The notes under the pieces were generated by a model. It saw nothing but the letters and a program-made list of their open reading frames with translations, did no database searches and had not been told where the DNA came from. From Methylotenera sp965234545 (GTDB lineage Bacteria; Pseudomonadota; Gammaproteobacteria; Burkholderiales; Methylophilaceae), in contig OZ248348.1 of assembly GCA_965234545.1 (NCBI GenBank), positions 1,364,001-1,428,000 on the forward strand: a DNA stretch of 64,000 nt. The letters run 5' to 3'. Positions 25,146-33,012 of this stretch are shown here, piece after piece. The first letter of the stretch is position 1; each line of letters starts with the position of its first letter. The position numbers and the translations under genes are program-made.

Positions 25146-26104
25146 TGCAAGCGCAAGACACACAAAATAAGCAAACAGCCTCTGTATTGGCTGATTTAGA
25201 TGCGGTACGCGTCATGATACGCCGGCACAAGTTCAACGACTTGGTGTTTGCTGGCATAGGCTTAATCGCCTTGATGATAGGCTTGCTGACCTTACTAACA
25301 TTGTTTATTGATTTGGTCATGGACGGTTACCCACGCTTTAATGTGCAATTCTTTAGCGACTTTCCATCACGCCGCGCTGGCAGTGCTGGCTTATTGTCAG
25401 CCTGGGTAGGTTCAGTCTTGGTGATGGCCGTTACCTTCCTTTCAGCGGTGCCAGTAGGCGTGGCAGCGGGTTTGTATTTGGAAGAATACGCACCAAAAAA
25501 CTGGTTCTCCGACTTGATCGAAATTAACGTATCCAATCTAGCCGGCGTGCCTTCTATCATTTACGGCTTGTTGGCACTCGGCTTGTTCGTTTACGGCTTG
25601 GATTTAGGCCAAAGCATACTGACTGCCGGCCTTACATTGGGCTTGTTAATCTTACCTACCGTGATTGTCTCCACCCGTGAAGCCATACGCGGCATACCGG
25701 TGGCCATTCGTGAAGCGGCCTATGCCGTGGGTGCGACCAAATGGCAAGTGGTCAGCGATCACGTGGTGAAATACTCGCAAGGCGGTATTTTGACCGGTGT
25801 CATCATCGGCATGTCGCGGGCTATTGGTGAAACCGCCCCCATCATTACCATAGGCGCGCTAACCTTCATTGCTTTCTTGCCGCCTTCACCGGTAACGGAC
25901 GTGGCGCCTTTCCTTAATTTTGAATGGTTAAGCTCTGGTTTCACGGTCTTGCCCATCCAAATGTTTAACTGGCTATCACGCCCAGACCATGCGTTTCACA
26001 TTAATGCGGCTGCCACTGGCGCCATCATTATTTTAGTGACACTGCTGATGAATGGCACCGCCATCTACCTGCGTTACAAAATACGTAAAAACATTAAATG
26101 GTAA
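25145..26104 (+). CDS. pstA: Phosphate ABC transporter permease PstA
   Basis: A 319-residue permease partner of PstC. It has six predicted membrane segments and the coupling loop TREAIRGIPVAIREAAYAVGATKWQ. The conserved GMSRAIGETAPIITIGA helix follows. Translation is coupled to pstC by the TAATG overlap, and pstB follows after 34 bp. Confidence 0.95.
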   Translation: MQAQDTQNKQTASVLADLDAVRVMIRRHKFNDLVFAGIGLIALMIGLLTLLTLFIDLVMDGYPRFNVQFFSDFPSRRAGSAGLLSAWVGSVLVMAVTFLSAVPVGVAAGLYLEEYAPKNWFSDLIEINVSNLAGVPSIIYGLLALGLFVYGLDLGQSILTAGLTLGLLILPTVIVSTREAIRGIPVAIREAAYAVGATKWQVVSDHVVKYSQGGILTGVIIGMSRAIGETAPIITIGALTFIAFLPPSPVTDVAPFLNFEWLSSGFTVLPIQMFNWLSRPDHAFHINAAATGAIIILVTLLMNGTAIYLRYKIRKNIKW

Positions 26105-26138
26105 AAATTGACGTTATTAAATACACATTAGGACAACC

Positions 26139-26918
26139 ATGGTTAATACATCCACACCCATAAAAGCAGAAGCTAAAAATTTGAATTTTTATTATTCAAA
26201 CGGCCACCTAGCCCTTAAAAATGTCAGCATGCCGATATATGAAAATAAAATCACCGCGCTAATTGGCCCTTCTGGTTGCGGCAAATCGACTTTTTTGCGC
26301 TGTTTTAACCGCATGCACGATTTGTACCCGGGCAATAATTACGACGGTCAAATTGTCATGCACCCCGACAACACCAACATCTTGGCCGACGGCGTGGATC
26401 CAATTGAAGTGCGCATGCGCATCAGCATGGTGTTCCAAAAGCCTAACCCGTTTCCTAAAACCATCTTTGAAAACGTGGCATACGGACTACGCGTTCGCGA
26501 TGAAAAAAACAACCGCGTGGTGGCCGATAAAGTCGAAGAAGCTTTAAAAGGTGCGTCTCTTTGGAACGAAGTAAAAGACCGCTTAAATGACTTGGCGTTT
26601 AACTTGTCCGGCGGCCAACAGCAACGCTTGTGCATTGCCCGCGCCTTGGCGACCGACCCAGAAATCATGTTGTTTGATGAGCCGACATCGGCATTGGACC
26701 CCATCGCCACCGCCAACATTGAAGAATTGATGAACGAATTGCGCGGAAAATTGACCATATTGGTCGTGACGCATAATATGCAACAAGCGGCCCGTATTTC
26801 GGACTACACGGCTTACATGTACTTGGGGGAAATGATGGAGTACGGTGACACCGACACCATCTTTACCCGTCCGGTACGCAAAGAAACCGAAGACTACATC
26901 ACCGGCAAATTTGGTTAA
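26139..26918 (+). CDS. pstB: Phosphate ABC transporter ATP-binding protein
   Basis: A 259-residue ATPase energising phosphate import. Walker A GPSGCGKST is at residues 43-51, the Q-loop is in MVFQKPNPFPKTIFENV, the signature is LSGGQQQRL, Walker B is MLFDEPTSALD, and the switch His is in VTHNMQQA. These are the standard PstB motifs. Confidence 0.97.
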   Translation: MVNTSTPIKAEAKNLNFYYSNGHLALKNVSMPIYENKITALIGPSGCGKSTFLRCFNRMHDLYPGNNYDGQIVMHPDNTNILADGVDPIEVRMRISMVFQKPNPFPKTIFENVAYGLRVRDEKNNRVVADKVEEALKGASLWNEVKDRLNDLAFNLSGGQQQRLCIARALATDPEIMLFDEPTSALDPIATANIEELMNELRGKLTILVVTHNMQQAARISDYTAYMYLGEMMEYGDTDTIFTRPVRKETEDYITGKFG

Positions 26919-26959
26919 TTGTTTTAACCTCGCCAAAAGCATTTACATAAGGATTACTC

Positions 26960-27664
26960 ATGTCATCTGAACACATATACAAACAATACGATGCCGAACT
27001 GGAATCGGTACGCGCTAAGGTCCTTGAAATGGGTAGCTTGGTGGAACAACAGATAGTCGACGCCTTGGAATCCTTGGTTAAGTCCAATACCCAATTGGCT
27101 GAAAACGTCATCAAAAAAGACCACTTGGTTAATGACTTAGAAGTGCAAGTGGATGAAGATTGCAGCCACATCATCGCGCGCCGTCAACCGGCTGCCAGCG
27201 ATTTGCGCATGATCTTAATGATGATTAAAACCATCACCGATTTAGAGCGCATAGGCGACGAGGCGACTAAGATTGCTCGCTTCTCACAAAAAACCCAAGA
27301 AACCGATCGCATGTGGACGCCACGTTTTGCTGAAATCAAAACCATGGCCAACATGGCGCGTGAAATGTTACACATGGCATTGGATGCCTTCGCCCGTTCC
27401 GATTCAGCCAAGGTGTTGGAAATTGCCGAAATGGATCAACAGTTGGACGAGCATTACCAAATGTCCATACGCCATTTGATTACCTTCATGTTGGAAGACC
27501 CACGCACCATCAGTATGTCCTTGGAAGTGTTGTTTATTGCTAAGGCCATAGAACGCATAGGTGACCACGCGAAAAACATCTCCGAATACGTGGTTTACAT
27601 GGTAAAAGGCAAAGACGTGCGCCACATCAGCATGGATGCAATGGCCGATGAAGTGAGAGAGTAA
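26960..27664 (+). CDS. phoU: Phosphate signalling regulator PhoU
   Basis: A 234-residue helical protein with two PhoU repeats. Each repeat carries the metal-binding block: DLRMILMMIKTITDLERIGDEA (about 81-102) and a second SLEVLFIAKAIERIGDHAKNI (about 185-205). It links Pst transport state to the PhoR-PhoB two-component system and keeps Pho genes off in high phosphate. phoB and phoR are not in this window. Confidence 0.96.
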   Translation: MSSEHIYKQYDAELESVRAKVLEMGSLVEQQIVDALESLVKSNTQLAENVIKKDHLVNDLEVQVDEDCSHIIARRQPAASDLRMILMMIKTITDLERIGDEATKIARFSQKTQETDRMWTPRFAEIKTMANMAREMLHMALDAFARSDSAKVLEIAEMDQQLDEHYQMSIRHLITFMLEDPRTISMSLEVLFIAKAIERIGDHAKNISEYVVYMVKGKDVRHISMDAMADEVRE

Positions 27665-27681
27665 CGCTACTTAGTCGCAAT

Positions 27682-27711
27682 AAAAAAGCCAGCTTTATGC
27701 TGGCTTTTTTA
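27682..27711. terminator. Terminator after phoU
   Basis: AAAAAAGCCAGC and GCTGGCTTTTTT form a perfect stem with a short TTTAT loop. It serves phoU and is symmetrical enough to serve the converging glycosyltransferase gene too. Confidence 0.92.
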
Positions 27712-27718
27712 TTGTCTG

Positions 27719-27740
27719 TTGTCGGGATTCATCCCGACAA
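27719..27740. repeat. Ten-bp-stem palindrome TTGTCGGGAT/ATCCCGACAA
   Basis: A perfect 10-bp stem with a two-base loop lies just beyond the phoU terminator. Its GTCGGGAT core resembles other bacterial repetitive palindromes but does not share the GTAG head of the REP family seen elsewhere in the window. Single copy here. Confidence 0.5.
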
Positions 27741-27782
27741 ACTCATTGCTAGTATAGGCATAAGTGGCTAATCGACCTTAGC

Positions 27783-28970
27783 CTACTTTATATTGGCAAT
27801 GCGATTTTGATAAAACGTTTCTAAGCGTTGCGCTTGCGCTTTAGCCGTCCAATTAGCCGTGGCGTACTCCAAGCCTTGCCGGCCTAACTCTTGGCAATGT
27901 TCAGGGTGGGAAAGCAATTGGGCGACTTTTTGCGCAAACATGTTGGTGTCATCGGGGGCGATTAATGCGCCCTTACCTTCAACCAATATGGACGCCGTGC
28001 CCAACTCGGCAATTGCCACCACCGGCGTGCCTTGTGCCATGGCCTCCAAGATCACCAAGCCTTGCGTTTCACTTTTAGAGGCGAACACAAACACGTCGGC
28101 GGACTGGTAGCAGGCATTAAGCTCGGTAGCGCGGTCCAGGTAGCCTATGAATTGCACGCTGGCTTCTATGCCTAAATGCTTGGCTAATTTATGCAAACTG
28201 CTTTCCGCTGGGCCTTCGCCTGTGACCACCAATAAGGCATTCGATTGTTTTTCCAACAGCGCCTTGGTCATGTGCAAAAGAAAATCGATGTTTTTTTCAA
28301 ACGCGACGCGGCCCACGTAAAGCAACATCGGCCTATCCAAGGCAATGCCGTATTTCTCTCTAAAGGCTTGCCCGTCCGCTTGTTTAAAACTGTGGGCTTG
28401 CAAGCCAGTGGGAATCACCTCTGCAGGCACGCCCACGCCATATTCCCGCAGCACATCCAGCATAGGTTTTGAGGGCGAAACAATGGCGTCCACGCTGTTG
28501 CATTGACGCTTGGAAATAAAGCGTGCCAGGCCTTTAGCCAACACCTTGGGCAGCCAAGGTAAATAGTGATGCAGGTAGTCTTCAAAGAAGGTGTGGTAGG
28601 TTTCCACGCAGGGGATGCCTAACTTTTCTGACAGCTTTAGGCCTAAGTAATGCGCCACGAATGGCGTGTGCACGTGAATCATGTCGTAGCCTTGTTTGGC
28701 TAAATGCGGCAGCAATGCCATGGCCGAGCCAAACTTCATCAATTTGTCTTCAGGATCAAAATATATGCTGCGTGCCGCCACGCGCATGATCCAGGCATCG
28801 TCTTCGGTTAGGGCTGCATAATCTGGGGCAATTAAATGCACCGTGTGGCCTAAGCCTTGCAACTGCTCAACAAAGGTGCGTATGGAGGTGGACACGCCAT
28901 TGATGCGCGGAAAATACACGTCCGATATGAATAAGATTTTCAATGAATGAGTGCTGCTGTGTTGGGTCAT
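27783..28970 (-). CDS. GT4 glycosyltransferase, diacylglycerol-glycosyltransferase-like
   Basis: A 395-residue GT-B fold enzyme. The N-terminal domain has FISDVYFPRINGVSTSIRT, MIHVHTPF and the ETYHTFFEDYLHHYLP block; the C-terminal domain has LLYVGRVAFEKNID and the GT4 donor-site E-x7-E motif in SETQGLVILEAMAQGTPVV. These N-terminal features are those of GT4 enzymes that glycosylate diacylglycerol, although polyprenyl or mannosyl acceptors remain possible. It has no signal peptide or membrane helix, so it is likely peripheral on the cytoplasmic membrane face. It is divergent from a phospholipase C and preceded by a Pho-box-like site, suggesting glycolipid synthesis under phosphate limitation. 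Confidence 0.82.
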   Translation of the reverse strand: MTQHSSTHSLKILFISDVYFPRINGVSTSIRTFVEQLQGLGHTVHLIAPDYAALTEDDAWIMRVAARSIYFDPEDKLMKFGSAMALLPHLAKQGYDMIHVHTPFVAHYLGLKLSEKLGIPCVETYHTFFEDYLHHYLPWLPKVLAKGLARFISKRQCNSVDAIVSPSKPMLDVLREYGVGVPAEVIPTGLQAHSFKQADGQAFREKYGIALDRPMLLYVGRVAFEKNIDFLLHMTKALLEKQSNALLVVTGEGPAESSLHKLAKHLGIEASVQFIGYLDRATELNACYQSADVFVFASKSETQGLVILEAMAQGTPVVAIAELGTASILVEGKGALIAPDDTNMFAQKVAQLLSHPEHCQELGRQGLEYATANWTAKAQAQRLETFYQNRIANIK

Positions 28971-29033
28971 GGGTGCCTTGCCTCTCCTAAAGTTGAGGTC
29001 CTGTCTTATTGATTAGCAAGATAACGCGGCAAT

Positions 29034-29051
29034 ATGACAGTTTAATGAAAG
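29034..29051 (-). promoter_or_regulatory. Pho-box-like site for the glycosyltransferase
   Basis: Read on the minus strand it is CTTTCATTAAACTGTCAT, 13 of 14 half-site positions matching CTGTCAT repeats with the correct 4-bp spacer. It lies 63 bp upstream of the glycosyltransferase start, similar to the porin and phytase-like sites. Confidence 0.72.
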
Positions 29052-29061
29052 CAATTAAATT

Positions 29062-29101
29062 TCGTCATGAAATCATCATGTTTCTGTCACGATTTTTTCA
29101 T
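29062..29101 (+). promoter_or_regulatory. Overlapping Pho-box-like half-sites for the phospholipase C
   Basis: Four units at exact 11-bp spacing on the plus strand: TCGTCAT, TCATCAT, CTGTCAC and TTTTCAT, starting at 29062, 29073, 29084 and 29095. Such tandem half-sites are known at PhoB promoters. They end 41 bp before the preferred start codon of the phospholipase. Confidence 0.68.
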
Positions 29102-29142
29102 GTGCGAGCGTCACATTACTGTTCATGACTCAGCTAAGCATT

Positions 29143-29967
29143 ATGCGCAAATGGTATTGGTGGCTGCCCTGCTGCCTGTATTCCCTGGACGCCAACGCCT
29201 GGGGTTTGGTGACGCATTTGTACTTTGCCCAATCCTTACTTTGGGCCATGCCTTTATTGGATCCACGCTTGCAAGCGGCCATTAAAAAATTCCCAGAATT
29301 AGTCATGGCCGGGGCTTGCCTGCCCGACTTAGCCATCATCAGCCACCGCTTTCGCCACAGCCACTTGTGGGAAAATGCCCAGCAATTAATGCTGTCGGCC
29401 AAGACCGAAGAGGAAACCGCGATTGCCATAGGCTACGTCAGCCACCTCTACGTGGACGTGATTGCCCACAACCATTTCGTCCCAGCCCATGAAGCCAAGT
29501 GGTTTAAGAACGACATTCTGACTCACATCACCTCGGAATGGGCCATGGACGCCCACCTAGCGCCACTCATCAACACCTCACCACGACGCCTAATCACCGA
29601 GCACCATGCGCTCTTAAGTCAATTCATGGCCGGGCAATTTAGGTGCAGTGTCAAGGTGACGACCATTGCCCTAAAACGCTTGGCTTTTTGGGATGGGGTG
29701 CTGCGGGCCATTCATCTGCCGCATGCCATCTACCGCACGGTCAATCTGTTGGACAAAAAAGTCTTTAAACACTTTGTTTATTACATCGCCAAGACGCAAG
29801 TGGCGGTGCAAGACATAGGCTTGGTGTTTAATGGCGACCGGCCACTGCTGGAACCGGAATTGAAAAACCTTAGCGTGCAACAACTCGATGATTGGCGTGA
29901 GGAATGCCTAAGCCATTTGCACATCATGCACCCGCTACCGGTGCGCTACTTTCCGACCAATAGCTGA
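29143..29967 (+). CDS. Zinc-dependent phospholipase C (PC-PLC/alpha-toxin catalytic family)
   Basis: Starting at the ATG at 29143 (an in-frame ATG lies six codons upstream), a signal peptide ends DANA and the mature protein begins with Trp, as in Bacillus cereus PC-PLC, where Trp1 is a zinc ligand. In mature numbering the ligand set is visible: Trp1, His6, Asp43, His53 or His55, then His82-x3-Asp86-x5-His92 and His109-x3-Glu113. The spacings of the last two clusters are identical or close to B. cereus (118-122-128, 142-146). Mature length is about 255 residues, so the membrane-binding C2 domain of alpha toxin is absent. It would release diacylglycerol from phospholipids in the periplasm. Pho-like sites lie upstream. 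Confidence 0.8.
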   Translation: MRKWYWWLPCCLYSLDANAWGLVTHLYFAQSLLWAMPLLDPRLQAAIKKFPELVMAGACLPDLAIISHRFRHSHLWENAQQLMLSAKTEEETAIAIGYVSHLYVDVIAHNHFVPAHEAKWFKNDILTHITSEWAMDAHLAPLINTSPRRLITEHHALLSQFMAGQFRCSVKVTTIALKRLAFWDGVLRAIHLPHAIYRTVNLLDKKVFKHFVYYIAKTQVAVQDIGLVFNGDRPLLEPELKNLSVQQLDDWREECLSHLHIMHPLPVRYFPTNS

Positions 29968-30021
29968 AGCATTCAGGCCGGGTAGCCTTAGGCCACGGCA
30001 GGGCCATCTAGGTGGGGGGGA

Positions 30022-30558
30022 TTAAACCAGCAGAAAAGACAAGGCGGCGATCAAGCTGCCTATGATGGCGCCAGCTAACACGTCACTGGGGTAATGCAAA
30101 CCCAATACCACGCGCGATAAAGCCACCATGCTGACAAACGGCATGATGATGAAGGACAGGGCTGGGTAATAATTAATCGCCACCAAACCAAACACCACGG
30201 CATGCAGAGTGTGGCCTGACGGGAAGCTGAATTTATCCAGCGGTTTGCCGGTCAAGAATATGTCTTGGTGCACTTCAAAAGGACGCGGGCGCAGTGTTTT
30301 GCCTTTTAGCCATTTGTACAACAAGGTGCCAGACAAACCGGCTAAGGCCATGTGCAGAACAGGCAGCAAGCCATCCCTGCCTGCAAAAAGCAAGATTAAC
30401 AGCATGAGGCTGTACCAAAATAGGCCATCGCCTAAGCGGCTCACCAATCTAAACAGATCGCGTATTAAGCGAATCTGACTGGTTTGGTTAACGGCGATGC
30501 ACAGGTTGCTGTCCAAACGGTGCATGCTATTGAGATAGCTGCGCATTTTATACGGCAT
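30022..30558 (-). CDS. PAP2-family membrane phosphatase
   Basis: A 178-residue membrane protein with about five hydrophobic segments. The full acid-phosphatase signature is present: K85-x6-RP (to Pro93), PSGH at 113-116, and SR148-149-x5-His155-x3-Asp159. Family members dephosphorylate phosphatidic acid, phosphatidylglycerophosphate or undecaprenyl diphosphate with the active site facing the periplasm. A GAGGTG ribosome binding site supports this start. It converges on the phospholipase C gene, fitting a role in making diacylglycerol, but undecaprenyl-PP recycling is a real alternative. Confidence 0.85.
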   Translation of the reverse strand: MPYKMRSYLNSMHRLDSNLCIAVNQTSQIRLIRDLFRLVSRLGDGLFWYSLMLLILLFAGRDGLLPVLHMALAGLSGTLLYKWLKGKTLRPRPFEVHQDIFLTGKPLDKFSFPSGHTLHAVVFGLVAINYYPALSFIIMPFVSMVALSRVVLGLHYPSDVLAGAIIGSLIAALSFLLV

Positions 30559-30564
30559 GGCACA

Positions 30565-30605
30565 CCTCGACTGTTATGGCTATTGAATTAGGCATAACAG
30601 CGAGG
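30565..30605 (-). promoter_or_regulatory. Leader hairpin covering the PAP2 ribosome binding site
   Basis: CCTCG plus CTGTTATG pair with CATAACAG plus CGAGG, leaving one bulged base and a 14-base loop. On the mRNA strand the final CGAGG is part of the Shine-Dalgarno sequence GAGGTG, which lies a few bases before the ATG. The folded leader would hide the ribosome binding site. Confidence 0.6.
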
Positions 30606-30618
30606 ATGTCATTGTCGT

Positions 30619-30655
30619 GTGAACGAAAGATGAAACATATATGAAGGATTTATGA
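30619..30655 (-). promoter_or_regulatory. Four-unit 11-bp ladder of Pho-like half-sites before PAP2
   Basis: On the minus strand TCAT, TCAT, TCAT and TCAC start exactly 11 bp apart (plus-strand ATGA/GTGA at 30652, 30641, 30630 and 30619). Individual half-sites match CTGTCAT at only about 4-5 of 7 positions, but the phase is exact over four units. Confidence 0.45.
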
Positions 30656-30717
30656 CGCCATATTGCCGACATAGGCAGTCGGCTAGGGTTGGCAGGGTAA
30701 CGCCAAGCCAGTTAGAT

Positions 30718-32076
30718 TTAAGCCGCAGCCAATTTGACCGCAGCGGCGATGTCTTCTGCCAGCTTTTGCACCAAGCCTGCGTCTTGCCCTTCTACCATGA
30801 CCCGTATCTTGGCTTCGGTACCCGATGCACGCAACAACACGCGACCGCTGCCGGCCAAGGCCTGTTCCGCTGATTTAACGGCCGCTTGGATGGGCGCGTG
30901 CTCGTCCAAGTTGATTTTGCTGGCAGTGCTGACGTTGATCAAAACTTGCGGGTACAAGCTTAACGTGGCGCCCAGGTCGCTTAGAGACTGGCCGCTTAGG
31001 ATCACCGCATGCAAGACTTGCAAAGCGGCAATGATGGCATCGCCGCTGCTGTGTTTATCCAAGGTTAAGATGTGGCCAGAATTTTCGCCGCCTAACAACC
31101 AGCCTTTTTCGTTGAGTAATTCCAATACATAACGGTCGCCTACCTTGGCGCGCGCAAACGGAATGGCTAACTTTTCTAGGGCATGCTCTAAGGCTAAATT
31201 GGTCATCAATGTGCCCACTACCCCGCCTTGCAATTGGCTATTTTTATGCAATCCACTGGCGATGATGTAGAGCAATTGATCGCCGTCTAACAAACGGCCC
31301 TGACTGTCTACCATCATGACCCGATCGCCGTCGCCGTCAAAGGCAATGCCTAAATCGGCTTGCTCAGCCAACACGGCTTGTTGCAGGGCTTGCGGGTGAG
31401 TCGAACCGACTTGCTCGTTGATGTTTAAGCCATCCGGCTTGTTACCGATGGCAATGACTTCTGCGCCCAATTCGTGAAACACATTTGGGGCGACGTGATA
31501 CGTGGCGCCGTGTGCGCAATCCAAGACGATTTTCAAACCACGCAGATCCATACTGGACGGGAAGGTGCTTTTGCAAAACTCAACGTAGCGACCGGCCGCG
31601 TCGTCTATGCGCTTGGCTTTACCAAGCTGGTCCGATGCCATGACCTGCATGGGCTGGTCCAATTCCGCCTCAATGGCGTGCTCAATGGCGTCGCCTAATT
31701 TAGCACCGGCGCTGGAAAAGAACTTGATACCGTTGTCGTAATACGGGTTGTGCGAGGCCGAGATGACGATGCCGGCTTGCGCACGCAGTGCGCGGGTTAG
31801 GTAGGCCACGGCGGGCGTGGGCATGGGGCCGGTTAACAACACATCCACACCGGCCGCCGACAAACCGGCCTCTAAGGCCGCTTCCAACATGTAACCGGAG
31901 ATGCGCGTGTCTTTACCGATGAGTACCGCCGGATGGGCACCTTTGGCTAGATTGCTGCTGACTTGGGTCAAGACCTTGCCGGCGGCGTAGCCTAAGCGCA
32001 TGACAAAATCCGGGGTAATTGGCGATTCGCCGACCTTACCGCGTATGCCATCGGTACCAAAGTATTTTTTTGTCAT
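30718..32076 (-). CDS. glmM: Phosphoglucosamine mutase
   Basis: A 452-residue alpha-D-phosphohexomutase converting glucosamine-6-phosphate to glucosamine-1-phosphate for peptidoglycan and LPS. It begins KKYFGTDGIRGKVG. The catalytic phosphoserine lies in ISASHNPYYDNGIKFF, the metal loop is AFDGDGDR, and the sugar loop is LGGENSGH. It lies 15 bp after folP in the common ftsH-folP-glmM order. Confidence 0.96.
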   Translation of the reverse strand: MTKKYFGTDGIRGKVGESPITPDFVMRLGYAAGKVLTQVSSNLAKGAHPAVLIGKDTRISGYMLEAALEAGLSAAGVDVLLTGPMPTPAVAYLTRALRAQAGIVISASHNPYYDNGIKFFSSAGAKLGDAIEHAIEAELDQPMQVMASDQLGKAKRIDDAAGRYVEFCKSTFPSSMDLRGLKIVLDCAHGATYHVAPNVFHELGAEVIAIGNKPDGLNINEQVGSTHPQALQQAVLAEQADLGIAFDGDGDRVMMVDSQGRLLDGDQLLYIIASGLHKNSQLQGGVVGTLMTNLALEHALEKLAIPFARAKVGDRYVLELLNEKGWLLGGENSGHILTLDKHSSGDAIIAALQVLHAVILSGQSLSDLGATLSLYPQVLINVSTASKINLDEHAPIQAAVKSAEQALAGSGRVLLRASGTEAKIRVMVEGQDAGLVQKLAEDIAAAVKLAAA

Positions 32077-32091
32077 GCTCTATCGTTCCCG

Positions 32092-32910
32092 TTATTGTAT
32101 GGCGGCCAGCACTTTGCAGGCTTGCACCGTTGCTTTTACATCGTGTACACGCAGTATTTTAGCGCCTTTCATGGCGGAAATCACGGCGGCCGCGAGGCTG
32201 GCCGGTAAGCGTTGTTCGTCGTCACCGGCAATCGCCGCCAGTATGGATTTACGCGATAAGCCCACCAGCAAAGGCGAATCCAAATCAGACAAGTCTTGTA
32301 AATTTTTAAGTAAGGCAATGTTATGCGCGCGGCTTTTGCCAAAACCAAAGCCGGGGTCAAGCACAATGCGATTGGCGGCAATGCCACTGGCCAGCAAGGC
32401 TTGCTTGCGCACGTTTAAAAACGCCCGCACCTCCCCAACCACGTCTTGGTAATGCGGCTCCAACTGCATGGTTTTGGGGTCGCCCTGCATGTGCATTAAA
32501 CACACGCCTGCCGTGCTATTCACCACCACGTCTAAAGCGCCTGGCATGCGCAAGGCCTGCACGTCGTTCACCATATCGGCGCCGGCCTCTATCGCCAAGC
32601 GCATCACTTCGGGTTTGTAGGTATCGATGGAGATGGGCACCTTAATCTCTTTGGATAAGGCACGTATCACCGGGATGACGCGATTCAACTCTTCTTCCAG
32701 GCTTACCGGTTCGGCACCGGGGCGGGTCGATTCGCCGCCTATGTCTAAGATATCGGCACCGTCTGCGATTAGTTTTAGTGCGTGTGCTACTGCCAAATCA
32801 ACGCTAGTGTAACGACCGCCATCGGAAAACGAATCTGGCGTGACGTTGACTATGCCCATGATGTGCGGGCGATCGAGTTGCAGTAGGTACTGACCACATT
32901 GAAAGTTCAT
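32092..32910 (-). CDS. folP: Dihydropteroate synthase
   Basis: A TIM-barrel enzyme of folate synthesis joining p-aminobenzoate to the pterin diphosphate. The two family signatures are IMGIVNVTPDSFSDGG near the N-terminus and ILDIGGESTRPGA after it, with DPGFGFGKS further on. I prefer the ATG at 32910; an in-frame GTG lies two codons upstream. A TATAAT (32918-32923, minus strand) ends only 7 bp before this ATG, so the transcript may be leaderless. A terminator separates it from ftsH. Confidence 0.95.
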   Translation of the reverse strand: MNFQCGQYLLQLDRPHIMGIVNVTPDSFSDGGRYTSVDLAVAHALKLIADGADILDIGGESTRPGAEPVSLEEELNRVIPVIRALSKEIKVPISIDTYKPEVMRLAIEAGADMVNDVQALRMPGALDVVVNSTAGVCLMHMQGDPKTMQLEPHYQDVVGEVRAFLNVRKQALLASGIAANRIVLDPGFGFGKSRAHNIALLKNLQDLSDLDSPLLVGLSRKSILAAIAGDDEQRLPASLAAAVISAMKGAKILRVHDVKATVQACKVLAAIQ

Positions 32911-32941
32911 AAGCACAATTATACTTAAAAAAGACGCGCAT

Positions 32942-32971
32942 AAAAAAAGGGCTAGTTGCCTAGCCCTTTTT
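32942..32971 (-). terminator. Terminator between ftsH and folP
   Basis: AAGGGCTAG and CTAGCCCTT form the stem around a four-base loop, with A-runs and T-runs on both flanks. It closes the ftsH transcript ahead of a probable folP promoter. Confidence 0.88.
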
Positions 32972-33012
32972 GTTCTTCTCTAGTTTTTTTGCTCTTAGCT
33001 AGCCCGTTCGCC

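Noticed and set aside
29125..29142. The more upstream ATG as the phospholipase C start
   Set aside because: The downstream ATG gives a cleaner signal peptide directly before the invariant mature Trp, and leaves more room for a leader after the Pho-like sites; the upstream start is possible but less likely.
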